A stretch of DNA of 45,639 nucleotides. Source: Methylovulum sp. Lineage in GTDB: Bacteria > Pseudomonadota > Gammaproteobacteria > Methylococcales > Methylomonadaceae. This document shows positions 19,498-28,116 of the stretch, in pieces. Under the pieces are notes generated by a model. That model was not told the DNA's origin, did not search any database, and saw only the letters and a list, made by a program, of their open reading frames with translations. The position numbers and the translations under genes are program-made. Each line of letters starts with the position of its first letter. Within the stretch, counting starts at the first letter, position 1. The DNA lies in the NCBI GenBank assembly GCA_030653435.1, contig JAURZI010000052.1:1-45639 (forward strand), written 5' to 3'.

Positions 19498-19664
19498 ATT
19501 TTAAGCCCAAAGACTAGCGGGTACATCTGGCTAGTCTACCCTAACTGTTTTTAGTCCTCAGCAACGCCCAAAAATGGTGCGCCTATAGTGGGTGCAGGCC
19601 TCGCCAACGGTAATCGGCAGGTTCAAGGACAGGCTTATAGTGGGCTGGAGATGCAGGCATGGTG

Positions 19665-20528
19665 TCAATGCGCCGCATCATCGTCATGCGCTACGGCTTT
19701 TGGAAGGGTTAATAACGGAATGTTATAGCCGCTGATAATGTCATTGATTTCATGAGCTTTAGCTTCTATCAACCGGTCAAGCACCGCTTTCCTTGCCTTG
19801 TCGCCATTACGCACGCCCATCGCCATCGAAAACTCAAACGCCATGCCCGGCGTTGATTGCATAGGAATCATCGTATAGCTGCCCTTAGGGCTTTGTGAAC
19901 TGACGTAAGCCGCCATCGGCCCCCACAAGATCACCATATCGATTTTTTTGGCTTTAAAATCCTGGTCTATCTGCATGGCGATATTATTTTCATCATCGCC
20001 GGACATCGACTGGTAAGGGATGCCTTGCTCCAGCAGGCCGTTTTTCTGCAGCCAGACCGTGCCTGGGCCACGGTCAAACATGGCGATTTTCAAGGCTTCC
20101 TGTCTTTGCGGCGGCAAGCCGATAAGTTGATTGGCATTGCCAATATCATCCCAACCGCGCCCTTTGGCGACCAGCAACACATAAGTTGACCGGTAATAAG
20201 GCCGGGTCGTCAAAGCCATGTCAGAGCCCGCCGGCACATTCATGACCACATCACATTTGAATGTCTTGCTGTCCACCTCGTTGTCGTTCAGAGGCGCCAT
20301 GAGCGTGTTGCGGATAAAACCGATACGTTGCGGAAACCAAGTGTATTCCAGCGCCTGCCCTAGCTCTTTGGCGAACATTGCGGCAATTTTATTTTCAAAC
20401 CCATCCAGGTTTTTGCTTGAATACGGCGGATTAAGCGGGTCGGCACAAACTTTAAATGTTTCTGCAGCTGAAGCCGTCGCCGTGATGGCGGCCAAACATA
20501 ACCCGGCCAGTAGGTTAGTCATGTTCAT
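19665..20528 (-). CDS. Quinoprotein-dehydrogenase-associated periplasmic binding protein (MoxJ/XoxJ-like)
   Basis: The 287-residue protein has a clear signal peptide (MNMTNLLAGLCLAAITATASA). A family 3 solute-binding fold opens with FKVCADPLNPPYSSKNLDGF, the signature of the binding proteins encoded with PQQ alcohol dehydrogenases. Further blocks are FPQRIGFIRNTL, CDVVMNVPAGSDMALTT and YYRSTYVLL. In methylotrophs such proteins (MoxJ, XoxJ) are needed for assembly or activity of methanol dehydrogenase in the periplasm. No xoxF, mxaF or cytochrome partner gene is adjacent here, so the exact partner is unknown. The short C-terminal tail is rich in Asp and His (AHDDDAAH). GAGGAC upstream supports the chosen start. 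Confidence 0.8.
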   Translation of the reverse strand: MNMTNLLAGLCLAAITATASAAETFKVCADPLNPPYSSKNLDGFENKIAAMFAKELGQALEYTWFPQRIGFIRNTLMAPLNDNEVDSKTFKCDVVMNVPAGSDMALTTRPYYRSTYVLLVAKGRGWDDIGNANQLIGLPPQRQEALKIAMFDRGPGTVWLQKNGLLEQGIPYQSMSGDDENNIAMQIDQDFKAKKIDMVILWGPMAAYVSSQSPKGSYTMIPMQSTPGMAFEFSMAMGVRNGDKARKAVLDRLIEAKAHEINDIISGYNIPLLTLPKAVAHDDDAAH

Positions 20529-20597
20529 TGTCTGTCCTCTTGTCTAAGTGGAAATGCGTGTTGTCTGGGTTAGGGTGGCGGGAACTAAGGAGGCTCG

Positions 20598-21455
20598 TCA
20601 ATGCAATTCACGATGGCGGATGATGACATTGCGGTAAGCCTGTTTAAACTGCCTGACTAATGCGTCAACCAGGTAAACTGAACGGTGCTGCCCGCCGGTA
20701 CAGCCTATGGCCACAGTCAGGTAGCTGCGTCCTTCAGCTTCGAAACGGGGTATCCAGCGCTCAAGGAACAGGCTGATGTCATGAAAGAATTCAGCGACCA
20801 GCTCCTGTTGTTTCAGAAAATCGATCACCATCGGATCCTTTCCGGTCAATACCCGCAATTCGGGTATCCAGTGCGGGTTCGGCAAGCTGCGGGCATCAAA
20901 GACAAAATCGGCGTCCAAAGGCACGCCATGCTTAAAGCCGAATGACTGGAATTGCAAGGAGATGTGCATGACATCGCGTTCACCGATATGCTCCCTGATC
21001 AGTTCACGCAATTGGTGATAATGCGTCCGGCTGGTATCAATGACGACGTTGGCATGCCTGGCTATCGGCGTCAGCATTTCCCTTTCTATGCTTAAGGCTT
21101 CTTTTAACGGGATATTGACATCCGTCAACGGATGCCTTCTGCGGGTCTCGCTATAGCGCTTCAGCAAAGTCGCCTCTTCCGCCTGCATGAATATCACTTC
21201 GCAATCTATCCCTTTGCTGCGGATCAGGTTTATATTGTCAGAGAAAGACATCAGGCTTTCGCTCTGATTCCTGGCATCAATGCCTATGGCGGTTTTGGCG
21301 TAGGTTGTTTTGTCAACCAGCATGACATGATTAATAAAATCTGGCAGCAAGGTTACCGGTAGGTTATCAATGCAGTAATAATTGCAATCCTCCAGGGTAT
21401 CCAGGGCGATGCTTTTACCGGAACCTGAAAGACCACTGACGATTAGCAGCTTCAT
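20598..21455 (-). CDS. rapZ: RNase adapter protein RapZ
   Basis: The 285-residue protein has the RapZ Walker A GLSGSGKS at residues 8-15, the YYCIDNLPVTLLPDF block, and the C-terminal GCTGGQHRSVYLVDAL motif of the RNA-binding domain. In E. coli RapZ delivers the GlmZ small RNA to RNase E and so controls glucosamine-6-phosphate synthase and envelope precursor supply. It lies downstream of rpoN and hpf as in many gammaproteobacteria, but ptsN, usually between hpf and rapZ, is absent here. Length and motifs are normal. Confidence 0.96.
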   Translation of the reverse strand: MKLLIVSGLSGSGKSIALDTLEDCNYYCIDNLPVTLLPDFINHVMLVDKTTYAKTAIGIDARNQSESLMSFSDNINLIRSKGIDCEVIFMQAEEATLLKRYSETRRRHPLTDVNIPLKEALSIEREMLTPIARHANVVIDTSRTHYHQLRELIREHIGERDVMHISLQFQSFGFKHGVPLDADFVFDARSLPNPHWIPELRVLTGKDPMVIDFLKQQELVAEFFHDISLFLERWIPRFEAEGRSYLTVAIGCTGGQHRSVYLVDALVRQFKQAYRNVIIRHRELH

Positions 21456-21517
21456 AGGCTTAATCCTGGCACAAGGCGCAATAAAATCATGCGATTATTT
21501 GGCCTTGTGCGGGTCGG

Positions 21518-21808
21518 TTACCGGTGGCTGCCGGTTTTTTCTTTATGCTTGGTGATCTGACGATCCAGTTTGTCTACCATCGCATCAATAGCGGCATACA
21601 TGTCTTCCTGATGATCTTCGGCAAATAACTTGGCGCCGCTCAGCTGTAACGTGGCCTCAGCTTTCTGGATTAATTTTTCTACACTTAAAATAACATGTAC
21701 ATCAGTAACATTGTCAAAATGGCGCGCTAATTTGGCAAATTTCGCATCGATATGTGCTCTTAAAGCGTCGGTAATTTCTAAATGATGACCTGTTACTATA
21801 ACTTGCAT
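21518..21808 (-). CDS. hpf: Ribosome hibernation promoting factor, short form
   Basis: The 96-residue protein begins MQVIVTGHHLEITDALRAHI and continues with the usual KLARHFDNVTDVHVIL and MYAAIDAMVDKLDRQITKHK motifs of the HPF/YfiA family. The short form lacks the C-terminal dimerisation domain of the long HPF. It binds the 30S subunit and helps form inactive 100S ribosomes in stationary phase. AAGGAG precedes the ATG at a good distance. It lies 60 bases downstream of rpoN, its normal neighbour. Confidence 0.95.
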   Translation of the reverse strand: MQVIVTGHHLEITDALRAHIDAKFAKLARHFDNVTDVHVILSVEKLIQKAEATLQLSGAKLFAEDHQEDMYAAIDAMVDKLDRQITKHKEKTGSHR

Positions 21809-21868
21809 GGTAAAACTCCTTAACGGTAATTCTTAATGATGATTAACTTGGGTTTGCAGGGAACCGCG

Positions 21869-23314
21869 CTATAAAATGCGCTTTCTCTGACTTGATGATG
21901 CTATAAACATCGCTTCACGGTACTTGGCAATTGTCCTTCTCGCAACATTGATGCCTTTTTCGTTTAAAAAATCGGCGATCCTGCTGTCACTCAACGGTTT
22001 TGCGGGATCTTCGTTGCCGATTAATTCTTTAATAATCGCCCGGATGGCTGTGGACGAGCATTCGCCGCCGCCTTCGGTCGATACGTGACTGGAAAAAAAA
22101 TACTTGAATTCAAAAATACCGTTGGGGGTATGCATGAATTTTTGTGTGGTTACCCTGGAGATGGTTGATTCGTGCAGCTCCAATTCTTCGGCAATATCGC
22201 GCAACACCATAGGTTTCATCGCCACAGAACCGTGTTCAAGAAATCCGGTCTGCTTTTCCACGATGGAGCGGGCAACGCGCAACAAGGTATCGTTACGGCT
22301 GTGCAGGCTCTTAATAAACCACCGCGCTTCCTGCAAATGGTCTTTCATGCAGGTGTTGTCCTTGCTGTTATCGGCGCGCTTAATCATTGCCGAATAAAAA
22401 GGGTTGATGCGTAATCTGGGCGCGATGTCGGGGTTCAGGTTCACCTGCCAGCGGTCGTTTTGTTTGACGACATATACGTCGGGGATCACGTATTCCGAAT
22501 CCGTCTCTTGTATGCGTGCGCCGGGCTTGGGTTCCAGCGTCCTGATCAAGGCCACGACCGAGTTCAATTGGCGCTCGGTCAAACCCAGTTTACGCATCAG
22601 CTTGGACTGCTCATGCGTAGCCAATAAATCCAGATACTGAGAGACAATAAGCAGCGCCTCTTCCCGGTAGGGCGTAGCCTCAGGCAATTGCAGCAATTGC
22701 AGGCGCAGGCAATCGCTTAAATCAATCGCGGCCACACCGGCAGGGTCAAAGTGCTGGATCCTGTGCAACACGGCATTGACTTCATCAAAATCAAGATCGT
22801 CGAATTGGTTTTGCAACGACTGGTAGATGTCTTCGGGGCTGCTGATGAGATAACCATCGTCATTTATCGAATCGATAATGCTAATGGCTATGGCATGGTC
22901 GCGCTCTGAAAAACGCGTCAGTTCCAACTGCCATAACAAATGGTCGAGCAAGGTCGACGCATTGCTGCGCTGCGATTCAAACTCAATGGACTCGCTGCTA
23001 TGTGTGCCGGATTCCAGCACGCTCTCATAAATATCATCCCAGGAAGAGTCTATCGGCAATTCATCGGGTATGTCGGTTTGCGAGCCTTCGCTGGTCACCG
23101 AATCCGCATGTTCGGTTTTTTTATCCGCAACAGCCTCCGGCGCTTGCGCCCCGGTTTCTTCTTCATTGATCTCCAGCATCATATTGGACTCAAGCGCTTG
23201 CTGGATTTCTTGCTGTAAATCGAGTGTAGACATTTGCAACAACTTGATCGCCTGCTGCAATTGCGGCGTCATACTCAGTTGCAAACCCTGCCGAAGATGT
23301 AAGGACTGTTTCAT
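21869..23314 (-). CDS. rpoN: RNA polymerase sigma-54 factor RpoN
   Basis: The 481-residue protein has the glutamine-rich activator-contact region I (LRQGLQLSMTPQLQQAIKLLQ), an acidic region II, the core-binding and helix-turn-helix regions (LHESTISRVTTQKFMHTPNG), and the RpoN box ARRTIAKYREAM near the C-terminus that reads the -24 promoter element. Length is normal. It sits between lptB and hpf as in E. coli and Pseudomonas. In this organism it would serve nitrogen metabolism, motility or other activator-dependent promoters. Confidence 0.97.
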   Translation of the reverse strand: MKQSLHLRQGLQLSMTPQLQQAIKLLQMSTLDLQQEIQQALESNMMLEINEEETGAQAPEAVADKKTEHADSVTSEGSQTDIPDELPIDSSWDDIYESVLESGTHSSESIEFESQRSNASTLLDHLLWQLELTRFSERDHAIAISIIDSINDDGYLISSPEDIYQSLQNQFDDLDFDEVNAVLHRIQHFDPAGVAAIDLSDCLRLQLLQLPEATPYREEALLIVSQYLDLLATHEQSKLMRKLGLTERQLNSVVALIRTLEPKPGARIQETDSEYVIPDVYVVKQNDRWQVNLNPDIAPRLRINPFYSAMIKRADNSKDNTCMKDHLQEARWFIKSLHSRNDTLLRVARSIVEKQTGFLEHGSVAMKPMVLRDIAEELELHESTISRVTTQKFMHTPNGIFEFKYFFSSHVSTEGGGECSSTAIRAIIKELIGNEDPAKPLSDSRIADFLNEKGINVARRTIAKYREAMFIASSSQRKRIL

Positions 23315-23399
23315 TTCGAGATATTCATTTCGAGGATAATCATTTCAAGATAACTATTTTTAAGGGTTTGTTGCACTATTTGGCGGCAAGGCTGGCCAC

Positions 23400-24125
23400 T
23401 TAAAGGCTAAAGTTATTGCCTAAATAAACCTTACGCACTTCCTCATTGGCGACAATGGCCTCCGCCCCGCCTTCTGCGATGACTTTGCCGTCGTTTAGTA
23501 TATACGCCCTGTCACAAATGCCTAAGGTTTCTCTGACATTGTGCTCGGTAATCAACACGCCAATACCCCGCCCTTTCAAATGCACAATAATTTTTTTAAT
23601 ATCGTCCACCGATATCGGATCAACGCCGGCAAAAGGCTCATCCAGCAAAATGAACTGTGGCTGGGTTGCCAACGCCCTGGCGATTTCAACCCGCCGCCGT
23701 TCACCGCCAGACAAACTTAATGCCAATTGATCGCGCAGGTGCAGAATATGAAACTCCTGCAATAACTCTTCAATCACCAAATCCATTTGCCCGGATGTCA
23801 AATCATTGCGAATTTCCAACACGGCCCGCAAGTTGTTTGCCACGCTCAGCTTACGGAAAACCGAAGCTTCCTGGGGCAAATAGCCGATGCCTGAACGCGC
23901 CCGCAAGTGCATGGGCTGATGGGTGATAGTTTGGCCTTCCAGCGTGATCTCGCCGCTGTCCGCTTTGATCAAGCCCACCATGATGTAAAAACTGGTGGTT
24001 TTGCCTGCACCGTTCGGCCCTAATAAGCCAACTACTTCCCCGCTATTGATATGCAGTGAAACCCCGTCGACTACATTGCGCTTATGGTAGGTCTTTACCA
24101 GTTGGTTTGCCGCTAAGGTCGCCAT
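23400..24125 (-). CDS. lptB: LPS export ABC transporter ATP-binding protein LptB
   Basis: The 241-residue ATPase has Walker A GPNGAGKT at residues 36-43, signature LSGGERRR, Walker [14 protein letters not shown] and the switch His in LITEHN. The [14 protein letters not shown] block is LptB-specific. With LptF and LptG (not in this window) it powers extraction of LPS from the inner membrane and its passage over LptC and LptA. One base separates it from lptA, and rpoN follows, which is the conserved order. Confidence 0.97.
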   Translation of the reverse strand: MATLAANQLVKTYHKRNVVDGVSLHINSGEVVGLLGPNGAGKTTSFYIMVGLIKADSGEITLEGQTITHQPMHLRARSGIGYLPQEASVFRKLSVANNLRAVLEIRNDLTSGQMDLVIEELLQEFHILHLRDQLALSLSGGERRRVEIARALATQPQFILLDEPFAGVDPISVDDIKKIIVHLKGRGIGVLITEHNVRETLGICDRAYILNDGKVIAEGGAEAIVANEEVRKVYLGNNFSL

Positions 24126-24126
24126 T

Positions 24127-24651
24127 TTACTTTGCTGTATTGGGTTTCAATATAACATGGACACGTTTGGCATCAGATGATTTTTCACCGGCTTTGACCA
24201 GCGAGCTCTTAATGTCATATTCAATATATTTGCTCGCATAAGTGGCATTGCCTTGCGTAACGGTGGCCTCGTCAATAAGGATCAGCAGGTTTTTTTTAGG
24301 GAAATATTCGCCGGTCAAGGCTTCGCCGATAATATCTTCGCTACCTGCGCTAGGCGTTTGCTTGAATTTTGCCCGTTGTCCGGTAAACACTAATTTCTCG
24401 GCTTCACCATCCTTCAAATAAACCACCAGCTTATCTGAGTTGACGCGGATACTGCCCTGCACTGAAATGACATTGCCGGTATAAATGCTGGTAGCACTGG
24501 CATCATCATAAGTGGCGGTATTTGAATCTATCGTGATAGGCTGGTCGGCATCACTTTCTAAAGCCGATGTGACCCCTGCCTGCCCCGCCAACAGCAAGGC
24601 GCAGCAGAAAATAATAATGGGCTTGCCCTTATATTTATTGTTTTGTTTCAT
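24127..24651 (-). CDS. lptA: LPS periplasmic transport protein LptA
   Basis: I choose the ATG at 24651 (174 residues) because AAGGG stands five bases upstream. An earlier in-frame start at 24666 would include that ribosome site. A signal peptide follows ([19 protein letters not shown]). The mature part has the OstA-like jelly-roll pattern, with [21 protein letters not shown] and [20 protein letters not shown]. LptA forms the periplasmic bridge carrying LPS to the outer membrane. The gene overlaps the end of lptC, so translation is probably coupled. Confidence 0.93.
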   Translation of the reverse strand: MKQNNKYKGKPIIIFCCALLLAGQAGVTSALESDADQPITIDSNTATYDDASATSIYTGNVISVQGSIRVNSDKLVVYLKDGEAEKLVFTGQRAKFKQTPSAGSEDIIGEALTGEYFPKKNLLILIDEATVTQGNATYASKYIEYDIKSSLVKAGEKSSDAKRVHVILKPNTAK

Positions 24652-25228
24652 ATTTCCCTTGCACATGGCTAAGCAATTCCAGACGGACCGGTTCCTTAAA
24701 AATCAGTTTCATGCCCGTTCCTGTTGTCCTGTTTGACGAACTGACCAACTCCGCCCAGTCATCCGTTTCCGCATAACTGGTTTCCGGCTTTACTGTTAAG
24801 TTAGAGGTATTGATTTGCATAGGCCTAAGCCTTGTTGCGCCAGCCCTGGCAATCGTGACTTTGCCATTCAGCAGCAAATCCTTGCCGTCAGCTGACAATA
24901 ACCCGGATTCTGCAGCAATCACCCACGGAGGCCTATTATCAGGGGTCGGCGCTGTAGGCTCGCCGGAAAAAGAGAAAAATTCCGGCCTATCCAGGTAGGT
25001 GGTGCGGTCATCGCTGTAATGGGTCATTTTATCTGCAAGCAATTTATTTTTTAGCACGCCGATGTCGTTCATTTCCCATTTTGCATAGCTTTTGCTGAAA
25101 AAATCAGGGCTGTGGGCAGGCGGCAAACCTCGACTGACTTCGTCGAAGCCACTCAGGTTAACCAGTATCCAGCTCGCCACTGCCATAACGGCCAGATACC
25201 AATAGATGCTGTTTTCCCTCAAACTCAT
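24635..25228 (-). CDS. lptC: LPS export protein LptC
   Basis: The 197-residue protein starts at the ATG at 25228, which overlaps the TGA of kdsC by four bases. The longer open frame upstream is only kdsC read in another frame. One N-terminal membrane anchor (YWYLAVMAVASWILVNL) is followed by a periplasmic domain with the LptC pattern (FSKSYAKWEMNDIGVLKNKL and LLLNGKVTIARAGATRL). LptC receives LPS from LptBFG and hands it to LptA. The C-terminus overlaps lptA. Confidence 0.92.
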   Translation of the reverse strand: MSLRENSIYWYLAVMAVASWILVNLSGFDEVSRGLPPAHSPDFFSKSYAKWEMNDIGVLKNKLLADKMTHYSDDRTTYLDRPEFFSFSGEPTAPTPDNRPPWVIAAESGLLSADGKDLLLNGKVTIARAGATRLRPMQINTSNLTVKPETSYAETDDWAELVSSSNRTTGTGMKLIFKEPVRLELLSHVQGKYETKQ

Positions 25229-25770
25229 GTCAAATAAGCAGTAATCATGTCGTCCAAATGTCCTTGAGCCTGCATGATAAGATCGCACACTTCCCGCACC
25301 GCGCCCTGCCCCCCGCACCGCGAGGTGCACCAATCAGCGTGTTGCTTAACGGCGATATTTGCATCGTTGACGGCAATAGCCAGGCCGACCCGGCTCATAA
25401 TCGGCAGATCCAGCACATCGTCACCCACATGCGCCGCTTGTTCGGGCGCTATGCCCAGACGGGCGATCAGCTCTGCAAAAGCGCCGCGCTTGTCTTCATA
25501 GCCCTGATAGACATGGCTTATCCCTAAGCTTTGCATGCGTAGCGCCACAGTAGTTGATTTCCGCCCGGAAATAACAGCCACTTCGACACCTGTTTGACGC
25601 AATAACTTAATCCCGTGACCGTCTTGTGCATTAAAGGATTTGTATTCGTTACCCTGATTGTCAAAAAACAGCTTACCATCGGTCAATACGCCGTCAACAT
25701 CCAAAATCAACAGTTTGAGCTTTTGGGCTTTTTCCAAAATAGCCTGCATGTTATCAGGGTTTGCCATCAC
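25225..25770 (-). CDS. kdsC: 3-deoxy-D-manno-octulosonate 8-phosphate phosphatase KdsC
   Basis: The 181-residue HAD-family enzyme has the nucleophile motif LLILDVDGVLTDGKLFF, the conserved FNAQDGHGIKLL, the lysine region after AVISGRKSTTVALR, and the acidic motif HVGDDVLDLPIMSRVG. It removes the phosphate from Kdo-8-P to give Kdo for the LPS inner core. It overlaps kdsD by four bases upstream and lptC by four bases downstream. Alternative starts a few codons in (Met2 or Met8) cannot be excluded. Confidence 0.96.
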   Translation of the reverse strand: MMANPDNMQAILEKAQKLKLLILDVDGVLTDGKLFFDNQGNEYKSFNAQDGHGIKLLRQTGVEVAVISGRKSTTVALRMQSLGISHVYQGYEDKRGAFAELIARLGIAPEQAAHVGDDVLDLPIMSRVGLAIAVNDANIAVKQHADWCTSRCGGQGAVREVCDLIMQAQGHLDDMITAYLT

Positions 25771-26744
25771 ACAATGCCCGCTTTTATCAAATCATGCATA
25801 TTTATTGCGCCTATTGCACACTGCCGTTCATCTACAACGATGAGCGCGTTAATTTTTTTCTGTTCCATAATTTTCATGGCCTCTGCCGCAAGCATATCCG
25901 CTGAAATAACCGTACAATGCGGCGTCATCACTTCGGTGACTGCGGTGTTATTAATGTCTAGTTTTCTCCCCAACATGCGCCGCAAATCACCATCGGTAAA
26001 AATACCGATAACCCGGTTATCGGCTTCAACAATAGCGGTCATGCCCAATTGCTTTTCCGTCATTTCCAGCAAGGCATGGCTAATAAATGCAGATTCCGGC
26101 ACAGACGGCATATCAACACCGACATGCATGATATCGCTGACCCTCAATAACAGGCGTTTGCCCAAGCTCCCCCCGGGGTGTGACAACGCAAAATCGTCAC
26201 GGGTAAACCCCCGTGCTTCAAGCAGCGAAACAGCCAGCGCATCGCCCATCACCAAGGCGGCTGTCGTGCTGGACGTTGGAGCAAGTCCGAGCGGGCAAGC
26301 TTCCTGCTTGACGGCAACGTTGATATAAGTCGTGGCAAATTTTGCCAGTGTCGAATCAGGATTACCGGTAATGGCAATCAGCGGCACATCCAAGCGCTTG
26401 ATAATAGGCAAAATCGTTAAAACTTCCGCCGTCTCCCCGGAATTTGACAAGGCCACTACGACGTCGTTCTGAATAATCATGCCCAAATCGCCATGACTGG
26501 CTTCTCCAGGGTGCACAAAAAATGCCGGGGTTCCGGTACTGGCCAAGGTTGCCGCTATTTTACCGGCAATATGGCCTGACTTACCCATACCGGTGACGAC
26601 AACACGACCCTTGCAATTGAACAACAATTTACAAGCGGTCACAAAATTATCATTAATTTGATCCGCCAACCCGGCAATCGCTTCAGCTTCCACCTGGATA
26701 ACCGCCAGACCCAATTCGCGCAGCTTTATATCATTTAATCTCAT
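25767..26744 (-). CDS. kdsD: Arabinose-5-phosphate isomerase KdsD
   Basis: The 325-residue protein has an N-terminal SIS domain (GRVVVTGMGKSGHIAGKIAATLAS, HPGEASHGDLGMI, LSNSGETAEVL) and two C-terminal CBS domains from about residue 210. It interconverts ribulose-5-phosphate and arabinose-5-phosphate, the first step toward Kdo. KpsF paralogs have the same domains. The position directly before kdsC and the lpt genes supports the housekeeping KdsD. It is the first gene of the minus-strand envelope operon here. Confidence 0.95.
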   Translation of the reverse strand: MRLNDIKLRELGLAVIQVEAEAIAGLADQINDNFVTACKLLFNCKGRVVVTGMGKSGHIAGKIAATLASTGTPAFFVHPGEASHGDLGMIIQNDVVVALSNSGETAEVLTILPIIKRLDVPLIAITGNPDSTLAKFATTYINVAVKQEACPLGLAPTSSTTAALVMGDALAVSLLEARGFTRDDFALSHPGGSLGKRLLLRVSDIMHVGVDMPSVPESAFISHALLEMTEKQLGMTAIVEADNRVIGIFTDGDLRRMLGRKLDINNTAVTEVMTPHCTVISADMLAAEAMKIMEQKKINALIVVDERQCAIGAINMHDLIKAGIV

Positions 26745-27084
26745 GTCCTGATTCCAAAATCATCCATTACGAACCCATTGATGCTGACGGATAAACCCAT
26801 CAGAGTAAATCGACCTCACTATCAGAGCTTAAATCAGTCGCTTGTTTCTGCGTCAAAAAGCGCCCATTATGCCATGCTTGTTGCGTTTATGCTCCATACG
26901 ATTAAGACAAAACTCACCCTCCATCAGCGTGTAAATCCAGGCAGCACCCTTGATATAAAAGTTTTTTAGTTGTCACCATGAGTAGGTTTCTGATTTAAGC
27001 CGCGTTTTAGACCGTACTTGCTATTGCGGCAAATCACGATAGAATCAAAGAGACACCTGTATCAGGGCTTCCCAGGAGAAAGTA
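26745..27084. other. Divergent intergenic region between kdsD and the SRPBCC gene
   Basis: About 340 bases with no credible gene. One short open frame at 26778-26969 has no ribosome site and no recognisable protein pattern. The region should carry the promoters of the kdsD operon and of the plus-strand genes. Confidence 0.6.
27018..27045 (+). promoter_or_regulatory. Candidate sigma70-like promoter for the SRPBCC-LOV-hydroxylase genes
   Basis: TTGCTA (27018-27023) and TAGAAT (27040-27045) are separated by 16 bases and lie 40 bases before the start at 27085. CCCAGGAGAAAG just upstream of the ATG contains a strong AGGAG ribosome site. Confidence 0.4.
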
Positions 27085-27585
27085 ATGCTTACCTTTCCAT
27101 TTGATCCATCCAAACCCGTTATGGGTAAGGCCAGTGTACACATTAACAAACCTGCCGAAGTAGTGTTTGAGTTTGTTGGAAAACGTTTTTTTGATAACTA
27201 CCCCAAATGGACTCTGGAAGTCACTGAGTTTGAACCGTTAAGTGGAAACACGGTGTTTGTTGGCGCTAAAGCGAGGCAATTACGGAAAGATCAGGGGCAA
27301 AAAATAGAATCCATTTTTGAGATCGTCGAATTCAATCCGAATATCAAACTGGCCTTTAAAGGCGTGACCGCACCATACCGCGACACCTATGTATTGGAAC
27401 ATGACGACCTTGGCGGCTCAACCGTTTTGACCTTCATTTTTGAACTGCTGGAGCTCGAACTGTTTATGCGCCCTTTTGCAAAACTCATCCGTACCGCTAT
27501 TGAAGAAGGCGCGGAAAACACCGTCGAAAACATCAAAGCGCTGCTTTCTGATGATACGGATGGCGATAGACCGGCCATTAGCTGA
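27085..27585 (+). CDS. SRPBCC (START/polyketide cyclase-like) ligand-binding protein
   Basis: The 166-residue protein shows the SRPBCC pattern: an N-terminal strand KASVHINKPAEVVFEFVGK, a central beta sheet (SIFEIVEFNPNIKLAFKGV), and a long C-terminal helix (RPFAKLIRTAIEEGAENTVENIKALL). Such folds bind hydrophobic ligands in an internal cavity, and many act as cyclases, carriers or sensors. There is no signal peptide. It heads a group with a LOV photoreceptor and a membrane hydroxylase, so a lipid or pigment-like ligand is possible, but this is inference. Confidence 0.8.
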   Translation: MLTFPFDPSKPVMGKASVHINKPAEVVFEFVGKRFFDNYPKWTLEVTEFEPLSGNTVFVGAKARQLRKDQGQKIESIFEIVEFNPNIKLAFKGVTAPYRDTYVLEHDDLGGSTVLTFIFELLELELFMRPFAKLIRTAIEEGAENTVENIKALLSDDTDGDRPAIS

Positions 27586-27651
27586 TGATTATCCATAGCT
27601 AATAAACCCCATACACCCTACTACTATATTCACTTAAGCCAGGAGTTAACC

Positions 27652-28113
27652 ATGACTTTTGTTGTTGAAAAAGATAACGGACTCATACCACAAATTCTTT
27701 CATCTATTCTCGATGAATGTGTCAACGGTGTCACGCTAGCCGACCCCGACCTCGAAGACGCACCCATCATTTATGCCAACAAGGCATTTGAGCGCTTAAC
27801 CGGCTATTCGCAACAAGACATCATCGGCCGCAATTGCAGGTTTCTGCAAGGGCCGGATACAGACCAACCGGAAAAATACAAGATTGCGGAAGCGATGAAA
27901 AATCACAGCGCAGTAGAGGTCACGCTGCGTAATTACCGTAAGGACGGCGAGCTGTTTTTTAACCACTTAAAGATCACACCCCTTTTTGACCGCAAGGGGC
28001 GGGTCATTTATTACCTGGGCGTACAGTACGACATCACTTACCAGGTTAACGCCTCCAACGAAATTCATGAACTCACCAGCCGCCTGGATTCCATTTCAAA
28101 TATTAAGGTATAA
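27652..28113 (+). CDS. Short LOV (light, oxygen, voltage) photoreceptor protein
   Basis: The 153-residue protein is almost only a PAS/LOV domain. The flavin-adduct cysteine is C62 in GRNCRFLQGPDT. N94 (LRNYRKDG), N104 (FFNHLKI) and Q125 (YLGVQYD) match the flavin-contact residues of blue-light LOV domains such as YtvA. A short helix follows (NASNEIHELTSRLDSISNIKV) that could mediate dimer signalling. No kinase, GGDEF or DNA-binding output domain is fused, as in other short LOV proteins. AGGAG precedes the ATG. Three bases separate its stop from the next gene, so light sensing and the hydroxylase are probably linked. Confidence 0.9.
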   Translation: MTFVVEKDNGLIPQILSSILDECVNGVTLADPDLEDAPIIYANKAFERLTGYSQQDIIGRNCRFLQGPDTDQPEKYKIAEAMKNHSAVEVTLRNYRKDGELFFNHLKITPLFDRKGRVIYYLGVQYDITYQVNASNEIHELTSRLDSISNIKV

Positions 28114-28116
28114 GCC

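Noticed and set aside
25229..25333. Longer LptC starting at 25333
   Set aside because: The extra residues are kdsC read in another frame, and the ATG at 25228 overlaps the kdsC stop by four bases and leads straight into the membrane anchor.
26778..26969. 63-residue open frame in the kdsD upstream region
   Set aside because: There is no ribosome site and no recognisable domain, and it lies in the expected promoter region of divergent genes.
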